A stretch of 64,000 nt of DNA from Romanomermis culicivorax (Eukaryota; Nematoda; Enoplea; Mermithida; Mermithidae): the NCBI GenBank assembly GCA_963922205.1, contig CAWUHX010000036.1, forward strand, positions 248,001 to 312,000, given 5' to 3'. Positions 20,872 through 30,340 of the stretch are shown piece by piece (positions within the stretch are counted from its first letter, which is position 1; every line of letters begins with the position of its first letter). A program made the translations under genes and the position numbers. Under the pieces are notes generated by a model. It had not been told where the DNA came from and did no database searches. It saw nothing but the letters and a program-made list of their open reading frames with translations.

Positions 20872-21493
20872 TAACAGGGCTAATTGTGGCGCCCTGTGGA
20901 TTTCAGAACCTACAGTAACTCAAGTATGGTCCACACCGACCACTGTGGGTGTTTTTCATGTCTGAAATGTGGGTCAAGTGGGTCTGAAAAGAGGAAGAAG
21001 ACCCTGTTTTGACGAAGATAGTCAGACTTTCGTTTTTCGCGTCGACCTCAGCAGTTGAATCCCGCGCCGGATTCTGCCAGTAATTTTTCCTTACGAGAAT
21101 CGTCCCGTGTCTAGACTGTTATTTCGTTTTGTACATTTTCGCGCCAGTTGTACGTTGTGTATTTTTGCACCAGTTTTACGTTTCGTATCCAATCAATGCG
21201 AATTTCGTATTTGTACAAAGACTGTAAGTTGTAAATTAGTAAAATCGAAAACTCAACTTCCCTAAGTACATATCAATCTCACAGTAGCCTGACTTAACCC
21301 TGACATAACGCTGACAGTACACAGCCATCGGCTGGCTCAAACTGTAAGCAATTCCTTTGGAAAATTCAACAATGTTGATACGCCCATCCAAGAATTGGCC
21401 CAACCGAGAAAGCCTCCGCCATTGAAAGCATATGCAATTCTTTCTATGATATGGCGTTTAGGGCGTTTAAGACCTTTATGGTGTTTAATGCTT
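20872..21493. other. Unassigned spacer
   Basis: No gene found. 20990-21300 is somewhat GC-richer with 'gttttacgtttcgtat' and 'gttgtacgttgtgtat' echoes, suggesting a transposon or LTR remnant, but no matching partner or boundary could be established. Confidence 0.25.
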
Positions 21494-21769
21494 TTATGGC
21501 GTTGCTCGAATTGATTTTTGTGCTTTGCATTTTCCGCAATTCCAGACGTAGCCATCAGTAAGTTGACGTTTTTTTACCAAGGCCATATTGTAACCGCACT
21601 GATCAGCATGACATATTCTTTGATTTTTGATTAATCCTGTGTCCTTTAGAAAAGAAATTAGCTTATCGTTATCAATTGTCAACAAAATGATGTCCACAAT
21701 ATTAATGTCCATAATAACTTTTTCCTTCTTCTGTTTCTGAAAGATAGTATTTTTTAAAATTTGAATCAT
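21494..21769 (-). pseudogene. Merlin/ISXO2-type transposase N-terminal fragment
   Basis: The frame includes 'LISFLKDTGLI', then a zinc-ribbon-like pair Cys-x4-Cys-Gly and Cys-x2-Cys in 'CHADQCGYNMAL' and 'DGYVWNCGKCKAQKSIR'. This spacing, with Trp before the second Cys pair and Ser-Ile-Arg after it, is typical of the N-terminus of eukaryotic ISXO2/Merlin transposases. It stops just after, so the DDE domain is absent. A dead fragment. Confidence 0.6.
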
Positions 21770-23497
21770 GAAATTTTTAAAATATTTTAAGTAAGAGGGA
21801 CGGATGAAAGAAAAAGAAAACTTCTTCGAGAGTTTAATTTAAAAAGCATGCAATAGTGATATGTTATGTTTGGAAAAGTGTTATGCAAACTGGCAGACAA
21901 ATGTGAGAAAAACTGTTTTATAAATGTGAAGTACGAGTGCCTATTGCAAATCGTAAAAAGTCAAAAAACGTAAAAAAATTAATTTTTTCAAAGGTACAAA
22001 CTAAAAAATAATTATTCATTCTTGCACTTCTTCTTCTATGCCTTCAAGCAGACCATCATTGCATATGCTAATTGCTAAACGCCTTTTTATACGCCAACTT
22101 GGCTACGTAGGCTTTTTAGGTTGGGCCCAAGAATATTTGATTTAAATTTCTAATTGGCCTATAAATGGTTTCATACACTGTTTTTACTAACAACCGATTG
22201 TCCTTCGTCAATTAACTTCGATGGCCAAATGCAACTAAAAATTGACTATCTCAACGAGCAAAAACGATTTTAAATACTTAATTTGAAAATGCATAGAACT
22301 TTTTACTATTCGCTTTTCTGAGACTTCGCTGTGTTGAGAATCGCTGTTGTGCGTTTCACTGTATTTGGACACGCCGTCAGTAGGGCGTGGGAATTATCAT
22401 TGGGGATGAAAAGAGTTGAGAAATGCATAGTTTTGGTAGAAATAGTCATGATCGAACAAAACATAGTCAGACTACTTTTTGTACTACCCGGTCTTGTGTG
22501 TATCAAGTCGCAAACATGCAAACTTGAGAATGCCTAAAAATACGGGAGATGCTTTAAATTACTGGAAATGTTTACCCTGAAACAGTAAAACTGTTGCTAA
22601 CACATTACACGGCTGATTCATGTATAACACCTCGACTTGATGCATACTTGCATTAATCCAATACACCCGCCAAAAATTTCACTTCAAAACAGGACGCGTT
22701 AAAAATTCTCGAATTCCTCCCTTGGCGACATTACAGGCATGGATCAGTTACAAATGAGGTTGCCGAATCTTACTGCCGGGACAACGGAACGGCGAGTTTC
22801 GTGGGTCGCAGGAAATCGGAAAAGCTCAGGTCCAGTGTCTACGACGTAAAAGTCTTTCTGGATGTATAGAACGCTTCTGAATTTTGATATGTTGAAAACT
22901 GTGCCACACCTTGCCACCAATCAAAAGTTCTGCGTTGAGATTTCTGATCCGTCCAAACAAAACTTGAAAAATCTTCATTTATTCGAAAGCCAGCGAGGTA
23001 GATCAATACTACCAGGCACTCGTAAAACATGAATTTCCAAATACAGGTAGTTCACAAAATTTACAAACAAAATAAACACGAAAATTACATCGAAATAATT
23101 CCGGCAATTCGAAGTGAAATAACAATAATTCACACGAGGACTCGAAGGCAGGTTTAGATTAAGAAAGTTTTGCATCGATTATCTATGAATAATTGACATT
23201 TTGAGAAGAAGTTTGTTTCATGGGCTACTCAAGCGTACTGCAGCTATTTGCTCTGCAAATTCAATTGGGAATTACATTGGCAGCCGGTTGTGAGGTCGCA
23301 AGGATTGAATATCTCTGGATATCAACAAATTATGCCCTACCGAAAGGTGGCTGATTTGGTGTTGACTTATGTATTAGAAAATCATGTCTCAATACAGTCA
23401 AGCACGTGTCTTCTCAATAAGGCTTTCTAGAATAAATTTTCGACGAAATTTCTTGGAATTTACTTTTTCGCAGATTTTTTTCCGAGTGGGTCTATCT
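21770..23497. other. AT-rich spacer without a supported gene
   Basis: Several short open frames occur on both strands (for example around 22331-22537 and 22839-23175), but none shows a recognisable domain or convincing splice partners. One minus-strand stretch near 23000-23100 could encode a hydrophobic segment; I cannot support it as a gene. Confidence 0.3.
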
Positions 23498-23755
23498 CAG
23501 ACGTGCACGGCAAGAATTTTTAAGGGGGGGTCCTCGGACTTTTCATCAAAGGGGGTGGGGTGAGTGAACAAAAAAACAACAAAAAGCACCGCAAGCATGT
23601 TTTTCATATAAAATATGCATAAAAATCATCAAAAAAACTGTCTCCGAAATAGTTCAGGGAGGGGCGTTTGACCATTTTTTTCGGGCCAGGTAGGGGTGTC
23701 CAGGGTCTCAGGTAGGAGGGTTTGCCTCCCCTTGACCCCCCCATGTGCATGTATG
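23498..23755 (+). mobile_element. hAT-like MITE family R1, copy 2
   Basis: 258 bp from CAGACGTGCACGG to GTGCATGTATG with an exact 8-bp duplication gtctatct (23490-23497, 23756-23763). Terminal repeats match at 9 of 11 positions. Confidence 0.8.
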
Positions 23756-24770
23756 GTCTATCTGTGTCGTGTGGAAATCACCAAAAAATGTTTCCACTCC
23801 AAGTTAAAATAATGTAAAAAAACGCGCAAATGTGAGTATTCGATTCAGAAAAAATCATCACACCAAAATGTTCTACTTAGTGGATAACATTAATTTGGAA
23901 TAACCGAGCAGAAACACAGAGTGTATTCAAATTTCCAAAACCTTTCAAGTATGCTTAATTTTAAGAAGGTAAAAATGTAAAAGATTGAGAACCAGGTACT
24001 ACACGGACAGTATTTACGAGTGAATCGATCCACAGTGAGACAAGCAGACATTTTAAAACGCTGGAAAATGCGCCTTTTTACCGATTCCAACGGTAAAAAC
24101 ACACAAAATAACTTCTCAAAAACGTTTCCCTCCTGAGTAAAAAATAATCACAATTTTTTCGTGCGACCCAAAAAACTCAATGCTACACTGGAAAAAGCCT
24201 GCATTTTGAAATGAGAAATACTTGTTGGTCAATTTTCGAACGATAAAAACTAAATTAAGAATGCGTTTTTGCGATAAATAAAGGCATAGATGCCGTTTGA
24301 ATCTACTTCTAAAAAAATCTAGCAATAATAAAGCCGAAAAAATGTGCCAACTCAATACCTCATTTATTAGAGATAAAGCGAAAAAACCGGCATAAAAGAC
24401 ATTCGACGCGTATAATTCAAAACGAGGAAGCTTTGGTGAGTAAATTTCATTTGAAAAAATCGCAAGAACCAAATTCTTGTGGAAAGGTCACCCGGATCTT
24501 CCATGTCAAATAGCAACCATGGAATATTATTCCTACCTGACCTACTACTTTTCGACGATTAAAATTCTTTCTTAATGGATAATTTATTTGTTCCAAAACT
24601 GTTTAATCATAAAATCATAGACAATTTTTAATTAAGTCATTGAAACGAAAAACGTTTTCCAAATTTTCATGATCTTAAGGAAGTTTTGATACTCTTAACT
24701 CAAGTAAATGTTCATGCGTGTGTACAAAGTGAGCTAATTCAACTAAGCAGCTTTACAGCTTGAAAAAATG
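23756..24770. other. Spacer 3' of MCU
   Basis: AT-rich, no supported gene. Minus-strand frames at 23890-24472 have no recognisable domain. This region includes the MCU 3' UTR, but no clear AATAAA was seen close to the MCU stop. Confidence 0.3.
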
Positions 24771-24959
24771 TTACGATTCTGACGTCGTATTTCTGTTCAT
24801 CCTCGATAAAGCTTCAGTCACCGAGTTCAATTTTGATTCTAAGATCGAAGCTTCCAATTTTAGTCGTTTATATTTGCCGACGTCGAATTTGCATTTTTTG
24901 GCCAGCTCATAAAATCGATCGTCGAAAATGCGCTGTTTAGCATCGTCGTATTCGTAGCG
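24771..24959 (-). CDS. MCU: MCU exon 6: C-terminal coil and stop
   Basis: Acceptor 'attctatag'; 62 codons and TAA at 24773-24771. 'RYEYDDAKQRIFDD' and 'KKCKFDVGKYKRLK' match the C-terminal matrix coil that follows TM2 in MCU. Confidence 0.9.
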   Translation of the reverse strand, partial: RYEYDDAKQRIFDDRFYELAKKCKFDVGKYKRLKLEASILESKLNSVTEALSRMNRNTTSES

Positions 24960-27885
24960 CTATAGAATGCAGTGCTACAGACTAGTTTATTTACAGATTT
25001 CAGAAAAAAATTTTAAGGTCTTTTCACAAATGTGGGAAGAAGGTCGGGAAAAACCAGTGCTAAGTGGGTCATCTACTTTAACATAATAAATTTTTGAAAA
25101 TGATAAAAAAAAATTTTTTTCAACGCAGACAATGTATACAATTTTTCGATAGAAAAATTCAACAAGTTTTCGTAAATTCGATTTCTACAGCAAAAATTAA
25201 TTGACCACGAGGGTGTTTTGCCCATTTCTTGGTCGCAAAAACACATTTTTTAAGCACTTGCTGACCCCCTCCCCCGAAACTTTAGAAAGTTGACTACTCT
25301 TTCAAAGTGGCTTCAATCGTGTACCCAACTGGTCGGACCTCTTACAGGTATGCGATGAACTTATAAGTGGATCAAGTTATTCTACCTAAATGTATGGGTC
25401 AGGAGACCACATGGACTCAATTTTTATAAATCCATTAATTTTTTATTTCTTTTGAGTTTACACTTCAGAGAGCCTCAAAAAATAATTTGTTGAATAATAA
25501 ATTACAGTTATGGATTATTCTGCTGATTACTCAAACTATAATTTTCAAACATGATACGCAAAAATTCAAACTTTTTCAAATATAGGATTTTTCTCACATT
25601 TCTGGTGATTACAAAATAGGCGAATCCACCGATTACAGCCGTATAAGTAACGAAATAAGTCACCGGTTCCATTATATCCCAGCTATATTCGTACCATACT
25701 AAGCGGCCCAGAAATCCTGCCTGTACTCCCATCGAAAATAAACCTAACCATAATAAATTATTTGTCCGCCGACCCGCTTGCATTACTAATGAAAGTCTTT
25801 GCTTAAAAAATTATATTTATAGACTCAGTTTCGAAAATCAATAAACAAATATACCTGTTCCAGCGGAACCAATTTTTCATTTAGAGATTTTAGTTGAAAT
25901 TTGAGACGATCGGCGTCATATGTGAGTAGATTGTCATTAAAGCAATGCTTGCCGACTGAATCAATAATTTTGGTCGAACAAAGCGATTCGGCCACTGTTG
26001 AGTTACTACCAGCTAAAAACTATAAGATGTATGAATGCAAAATTATCACACGGGATGCTTCACAGCCAAATAGTCAGGTAATAGAGAGGCCAGTTATGCA
26101 AAAAACATAATTACTACGCTTAAAGATTTTAGTGTTACACTTCTCCGGTTCAAGGAAGTAACATTTAAAAATTTATAATTTGTATTTATACAGGGGCGGA
26201 CGCAGAAATTTTTTTCAGGATGGACGGAATTATTTTTTTACAAGTTTTATATTTTTGTTAGATTATTTGCATCGATATACAAAGAATTTTTTCAGATTTA
26301 AAAAGATGAGGGACAACAATTAAAAATGTCAAATAATTAAATCACAAAATCGAGCCGAAAATTTTCGAGTTTTTATATTCTAAAACGCTGGAAAATAAAT
26401 CTCTGCAACAAATATCACTGAATAAAAGCCCTAAAATTACAGTCTAGAATGAAGACTTCAATCTTCATCGTCTATAAATGCAAAAGTTCATGTTGGAAAT
26501 GTTTAAAAAATTCAAGCCATGAGAAAAAAAATTGAGAGAATTGATAAAAAATTCCCATTTTCGGCGAAATGCTGACTGCTATTGATTACAAAATGAGACG
26601 AGGTATTTCAGTTGATAGAAACTGTTGAAGGCTAATTAGTAAGTGGGAGTAGATATGCTGACGGCCACGCCTGACAGAAAATAATAATTATTATACCCAG
26701 GTCTGTAGCCAGGAATTTTTTTTGGGGGCGGGGCACACATTTTTTTCACTTAATTTACTATAAAATTGGCTTTCTAACTTGACTTTTTCTTAAGGAAAAA
26801 AACCAAGGCCTAAAAAACCAAAAGCTTTGCCTTTTTTAACACTTGAAACATTTCGAAGGGGCCATGACCCCCAACTCCCCTCTGTAGGCCTGATTCTACT
26901 ATTGACCGGGGTGAAGCGCCGTAAAATTTTGAGATCTAAACCTTCTAAACTTCACCAAAATGCATATTTTCGGTTTTGAATTCCTTTTGAACCATAATCT
27001 TTATTTAATTTTTGGAACATGAGTTCGGAGGGCGATCGCCCTCGCTCTACGCGTCCGCCGCTGCATTCATATTTGAATAAGACCCTTCAGAATGTTGCAA
27101 TCGAGAATCGGCAAGATGAAATGTGATATCATCGACTCGAATCCAGGAATTTAATTGATTTTCTCTCTTATATTGAGAATGAGCTTCGTTATAAAATAAG
27201 GGTATTTCAGAAAGTAAAATAATTAATTTTAAATTTTATGCGAATATTGTGACCAGAAAAATAATTGAGTTAAAAATTCTTTGCAACTTACATATCTCTG
27301 ACTTATCAATATTCAATACGTCGCCATCAATTTTTATGGAAAAATCCGAATCGATTAAATGAAGTAATTTGGTCGATTTTGAAAAACTTCCACCACCTTT
27401 GCAAACATACAAATCAAACACAAGTTTGATAAGATTTGTACACTCACCTGGAGCGCAAAAGTCGACTTCATGTATAGAATTATCTTCCCTTCTGATATCA
27501 TTCGAAAGATCGTCTACAGTTTGATGAAGGACATTGATCCCAAAATGAATTTTGTCTTTTTTGGTGGGCAATTTCAACGTAAGAAAGTGCGACCCATTCT
27601 TGAAAGACATGCTGGCGGCTAGAAAATCGGGATTAAATGATGAGTGTATTTATGAAGCGATGATTCTATTCCTCCTGCATTTCGCAATACATTGAAAGCT
27701 TTCATCTATAGAGAGCTAGAAAGCATCAGTTTGGTACCCCTTGCGAAACATTTTGGTGACATGATTATACTTCCGAAGTGAATGGAAGCATCTTAATAGT
27801 TTACTCACTATGATAACTTACATAAGTGAGGCACTGCGCAATATAACTTCGCCAGGATGAAAAATGGTCGGTACCCGCGAGCCAT
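24771..27885 (-). CDS. MCU: Mitochondrial calcium uniporter pore subunit MCU (6 coding exons, whole gene span)
   Basis: Six minus-strand exons join in phase to 891 nt (296 residues; human MCU is about 350). MCU is the pore of the Ca2+ channel of the inner mitochondrial membrane. Residues 1-22 form an Arg/Lys-containing hydrophobic presequence. Residues about 30-110 are the MCU N-terminal domain ('LTLKLPTKKD', 'RREDNSIHEVDF', 'LIDSDFSIKIDG'). A coiled coil follows ('LKSLNEKLVPLEQQ', about 153-168). TM1 'LLWLGLFSMGVQAGFLGRL' leads to the selectivity-filter signature 'WDIMEP' (Asp about 208, Glu about 211), then TM2 'VTYFVTYTAVIGGFAYFVIT' and a charged C-terminal coil. Two introns are 51 and 53 nt, nematode-sized; intron 3 is enlarged by transposons. 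The exonic codons are distinct from the AT-rich introns. No other uniporter subunit is visible. Confidence 0.92.
25325..25352 (+). repeat. Right-end fragment of MITE family R2
   Basis: 'aactggtcgga' and 'ctcttacaggtatg' match the right terminus of the elements at 58226-58438 and 58672-58859; the left part is missing. Lies in MCU intron 5. Confidence 0.5.
25598..25801 (-). CDS. MCU: MCU exon 5: TM1, DIME pore motif, TM2
   Basis: Behind a 53-nt intron; acceptor 'ttttttaag', donor GTGAGA, 68 codons in phase 0. Contains the diagnostic 'YEYSWDIMEPVTYFVTY'. Confidence 0.95.
25855..26012 (-). CDS. MCU: MCU exon 4: linker and coiled coil
   Basis: Acceptor 'gtttttag', donor GTATAT, 52 codons after completing the split codon. 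Encodes 'VAESLCSTKIIDSVGK' and 'DADRLKFQLKSLNEKLVPLE', the MCU coil entering TM1. Confidence 0.87.
26191..27063. mobile_element. Non-autonomous hAT-like element in MCU intron 3
   Basis: 873 bp between 'caggggcggacgc' and its near-inverse 'gcgtccgccgctg', flanked by a degenerate 8-bp duplication (tatttata / cattcata, 6 of 8). It accounts for most of the 1.28-kb intron. A second MITE is nested inside. Confidence 0.65.
26698..26892 (+). mobile_element. hAT-like MITE family R3, nested copy
   Basis: 195 bp from 'caggtctgtagccagg' to 'ctgtaggcctg', with a 6-of-8 target duplication (attatacc / attctact). Homologous to 53012-53185. It sits inside the larger element at 26191-27063. Confidence 0.65.
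27292..27396 (-). CDS. MCU: MCU exon 3: end of N-terminal domain
   Basis: A 51-nt intron precedes it (acceptor 'gtttgcaaag'). Encodes 'STKLLHLIDSDFSIKIDGDV', the counterpart of the conserved 'DDFKLVIND' strand. Donor GTAAGT, phase 1. Confidence 0.85.
27448..27618 (-). CDS. MCU: MCU exon 2: N-terminal domain
   Basis: Acceptor 'gattttctag', donor GTGAGT. Encodes 'FKNGSHFLTLKLPTKKD' and 'TVDDLSNDIRREDNSIHEVD', matching the MCU matrix domain. Confidence 0.88.
27822..27885 (-). CDS. MCU: MCU exon 1: start codon and mitochondrial presequence
   Basis: ATG at 27885 preceded by an acceptor-like 'aattcttag' ending at 27898. Encodes 'MARGYRPFFILAKLYCAV', basic and hydrophobic. Donor GTAAGT, phase 1. 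Confidence 0.7.
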
Positions 27886-27897
27886 GCGATCTTGAAT

Positions 27898-28270
27898 CTA
27901 AGAATTGCGGAAATAAAAATACGTGTGAGTAGAGGATCAAAAAAGAATAGCACTAATCACAAAAAAAATGATTACGTATCCATCTCTCCTGAGACACTTT
28001 CACTTGATAAACTTTCCTCTCATAAAAGCATTATCGATTAGAACAAACGGATAAAAATAACTAAATCAGTAGAGCTTCATTGCATCAAGCGCAGCAAGTT
28101 CCCAAGCACAATACAGCACAGCTGATTAAGCGTATAAACTCACAATGATCGACGCCTTCGTACTATGTACTCAAATCAAAGTGTCATCGTTTTGAGTTAT
28201 TGAATATTTTGAAATGATTTATCAAAATGAACCTTATTTCGATTATGTATCTGAAATATGTTCAAAAATA
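27898..28270. promoter_or_regulatory. MCU upstream region ending at the Gypsy tandem insertion
   Basis: 373 bp between the acceptor-like site before the MCU ATG and the left LTR edge. No TATA or clear upstream exon is visible on the minus strand. 'aata' at 28267-28270 is the left copy of the target duplication. Either the MCU promoter is here, or a 5' UTR exon lies to the right of the 24-kb insertion. Confidence 0.35.
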
Positions 28271-28847
28271 TGTCGTGCGTGAGAAAATAGAAGAGAGTAG
28301 ATGACGACGCAAAGCTGTGTAGCTTGACGATTTATCGCGCGTTTTAGAAGAGACGTACGGAACGTAGAAGAGCGTGCGGAACGCTGTAGACGAAACACCC
28401 GGAGTGTTTATCGGATTTACGCAACGATAGTCGAACGCAGGAGATTGACGGGCTCGTAGAGAGCGCTGTGTCAATTTTATCCAGGGATCTTCGCTCAGGT
28501 CGTCAAAGGTTTTCGGATGCCGAAACTCACGCCGTATATTCTTAACCGCTTAGGAGTTTCACTCGCTCACTCAAACTATTTTCCAAATAGTTTGACTCAA
28601 CTTAGAACACACTTTTCGCACAATTTACTAATGTACAAAAGCCGCCACACACTTTTTCAGACAAACGCCAAAACACAACCGTTTTGCTACAGTACAACGC
28701 AAAAACTAATGAAAAACACTTTCATAATTTCTTCACGTCATAGCCACGCCTCTTCGGTGGTCTCGTCGCGATCTTTCCAATTCAAACTTGCCGATCTTTT
28801 TCGCAAACGACACGAGCTTTACAAATATGTCAAATCGCTCCACAACA
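28271..28847 (-). repeat. Gypsy-A left LTR (3' LTR of copy A)
   Basis: 577 bp, TGTCGTGCG...CCACAACA on the plus strand (TG...CA termini on either strand). No differences from the middle LTR were seen. Confidence 0.93.
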
Positions 28848-28861
28848 CTCCTCCCCCTTTC
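28848..28861 (-). other. Polypurine tract, Gypsy-A copy A
   Basis: GAAAGGGGGAGGAG on the minus strand directly before the LTR start TGTTGTGG: the plus-strand primer used in reverse transcription. Confidence 0.75.
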
Positions 28862-29194
28862 GTTCTAAATCGCGTCAAGCGATTTCGACGTGTCGTGGTG
28901 AATTGGCGTATTGATCGAATGAGAGCGTTTAGCTCGTTTTAGGCAAGTTTCTTTCGACAGTTTGTCATTCTCGTTTTTCTACTCTGCGGCACATACTACA
29001 CAAACAAAGAAAATTTAAACAATGTTATCACAAAAAATGTTACGACACAAAGTGATGAGCAAATGAAAACTAGTATTTAGCACTGAGAAATTTAAAATTT
29101 TTAGAGATTTCAAAAAAAAGATTCTAGTGGAAAAAGAATAAACTAGTGAAAGGAAAAGAGATGCGTTAGCATCGTGATACTTATCCATTTTGAC

Positions 29195-30340
29195 TCATTT
29201 CGGCGGAAATCCGCGACCTTTAGGCAAAACTTTGACCGGGGTTTTGCTCGCTTTCAGAATACCCGGCGGGGGCATCTGTATTGATTGACTCGTTGTCGGT
29301 GCTCGCGGGGCCAAAGCTCGCTGCGCGGCTCCAAGTGAGGTTCGCACTCCAACCATCGACGGTTGAGTTGTCGCGGTCGTTGCCATAGTGATGATCGGGG
29401 CCGGTGTCATTTGGTACTTTGGCGGTACGGCCGCTTTTGCCTTTGCCATCGCGTCTTTCTTTTTCTTTTCTTCGGCTCGCTTGTCCATTTCGATTTGATA
29501 CTCGCGATGTATATCTCAGATGATAGCCTTCCTTTCTTCAGTTGCCGGATAATTCGGGGCTCGCGTGTCGGTAAGGCATTGCAAGATGTAGCGTAGAGCC
29601 ATCGAATACGAATTATCGGTAGTTTTGTAGTCGTAGGCTTGTCTGGCGTGGAAGAGGAACAGCGTGAGCTGTGTTATCACGATTGCGTTTTCAGCGCCGT
29701 AATACTTATAGTAATCGCACATCCAACTTAGAAGAACTGCAGTGATTTCTTCTGTGCAATGTGGATCTCGTCGCAAATATCGCGCTTGGAAATAGTCAGG
29801 AAAGTCCTGCGCTATTTGTTGCGAAGCCGCGGTGGCTTGACGTAAAATTACGGGATCGAAATCCAAATGAGCACCATTGAAGTAATTAATGATAATTACT
29901 TCGTCGGTCGTTCTCGGTTGGATTTGAGCCGTAATAGGTGCTGTAGGTACGCTAGGGTACTGTTCTTCCGGCGGTGTACCCTGTCTACCGTGTCGTCGAT
30001 GCGCAACTTTGTATTCTCGGACAGTTCGTTGCGACTTTTGTTGTTCGCTAGCCGTTTCCGCTTGCTGCGACGTTGTTGGTTCGTCGATCATCGGTTCGGA
30101 GCCAGCCGTCGAAGGCTGTTGGCTCTCTAACTGTTCTTTTTGCAATTGATCGCGTTTCAAGGCACTAGCCCATTCAATTCTTTTTTGTAGATCTTTTGAT
30201 TCGCTAGGATGTTCTCGTCTATAATCGCGATCTCGGTGAAATTTTCTAGGACGCTCGTTCGACGCGTATTCACCATGTCGATATTTTCGACTGTCATAAT
30301 CATCGCTTTCCTTGCGAGCAGTAGACTGTGAGGGTCGTTC
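29195..30340 (-). pseudogene. Gypsy-A copy A ORF3 C-terminal continuation, with a second TGA
   Basis: The frame of the exonuclease ORF continues past the TGA: an Arg/Ser/Asp/His-rich stretch, 'KRDQLQKEQLESQQ', then a globular helical part (about 29520-29900, 'WMCDYYKYYGAENA', 'LTLFLFHARQAYDY'), another TGA at 29516-29518, and a Lys/Glu/Ala then Pro-rich tail ending at 29195. That all three pieces share one frame argues for one ancestral protein of about 1,320 residues with two nonsense changes. The function of this part is unknown. Confidence 0.65.

Noticed and set aside
24116..24472. 118-codon minus-strand ORF downstream of MCU
   Set aside because: Phe/Leu-rich, low-complexity composition expected of AT-rich DNA; no recognisable family.
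27080..27235. Open minus-strand stretch in MCU intron 3 as an extra exon
   Set aside because: Exons 3 and 4 join in phase and match MCU without it, and no clean acceptor/donor pair surrounds it.
28517..28942. Plus-strand 141-codon frame over the left LTR (also at 40171 and 51825)
   Set aside because: It lies antisense in the LTR, has no domain and is cut at the LTR edge; repeated only because the LTR is.
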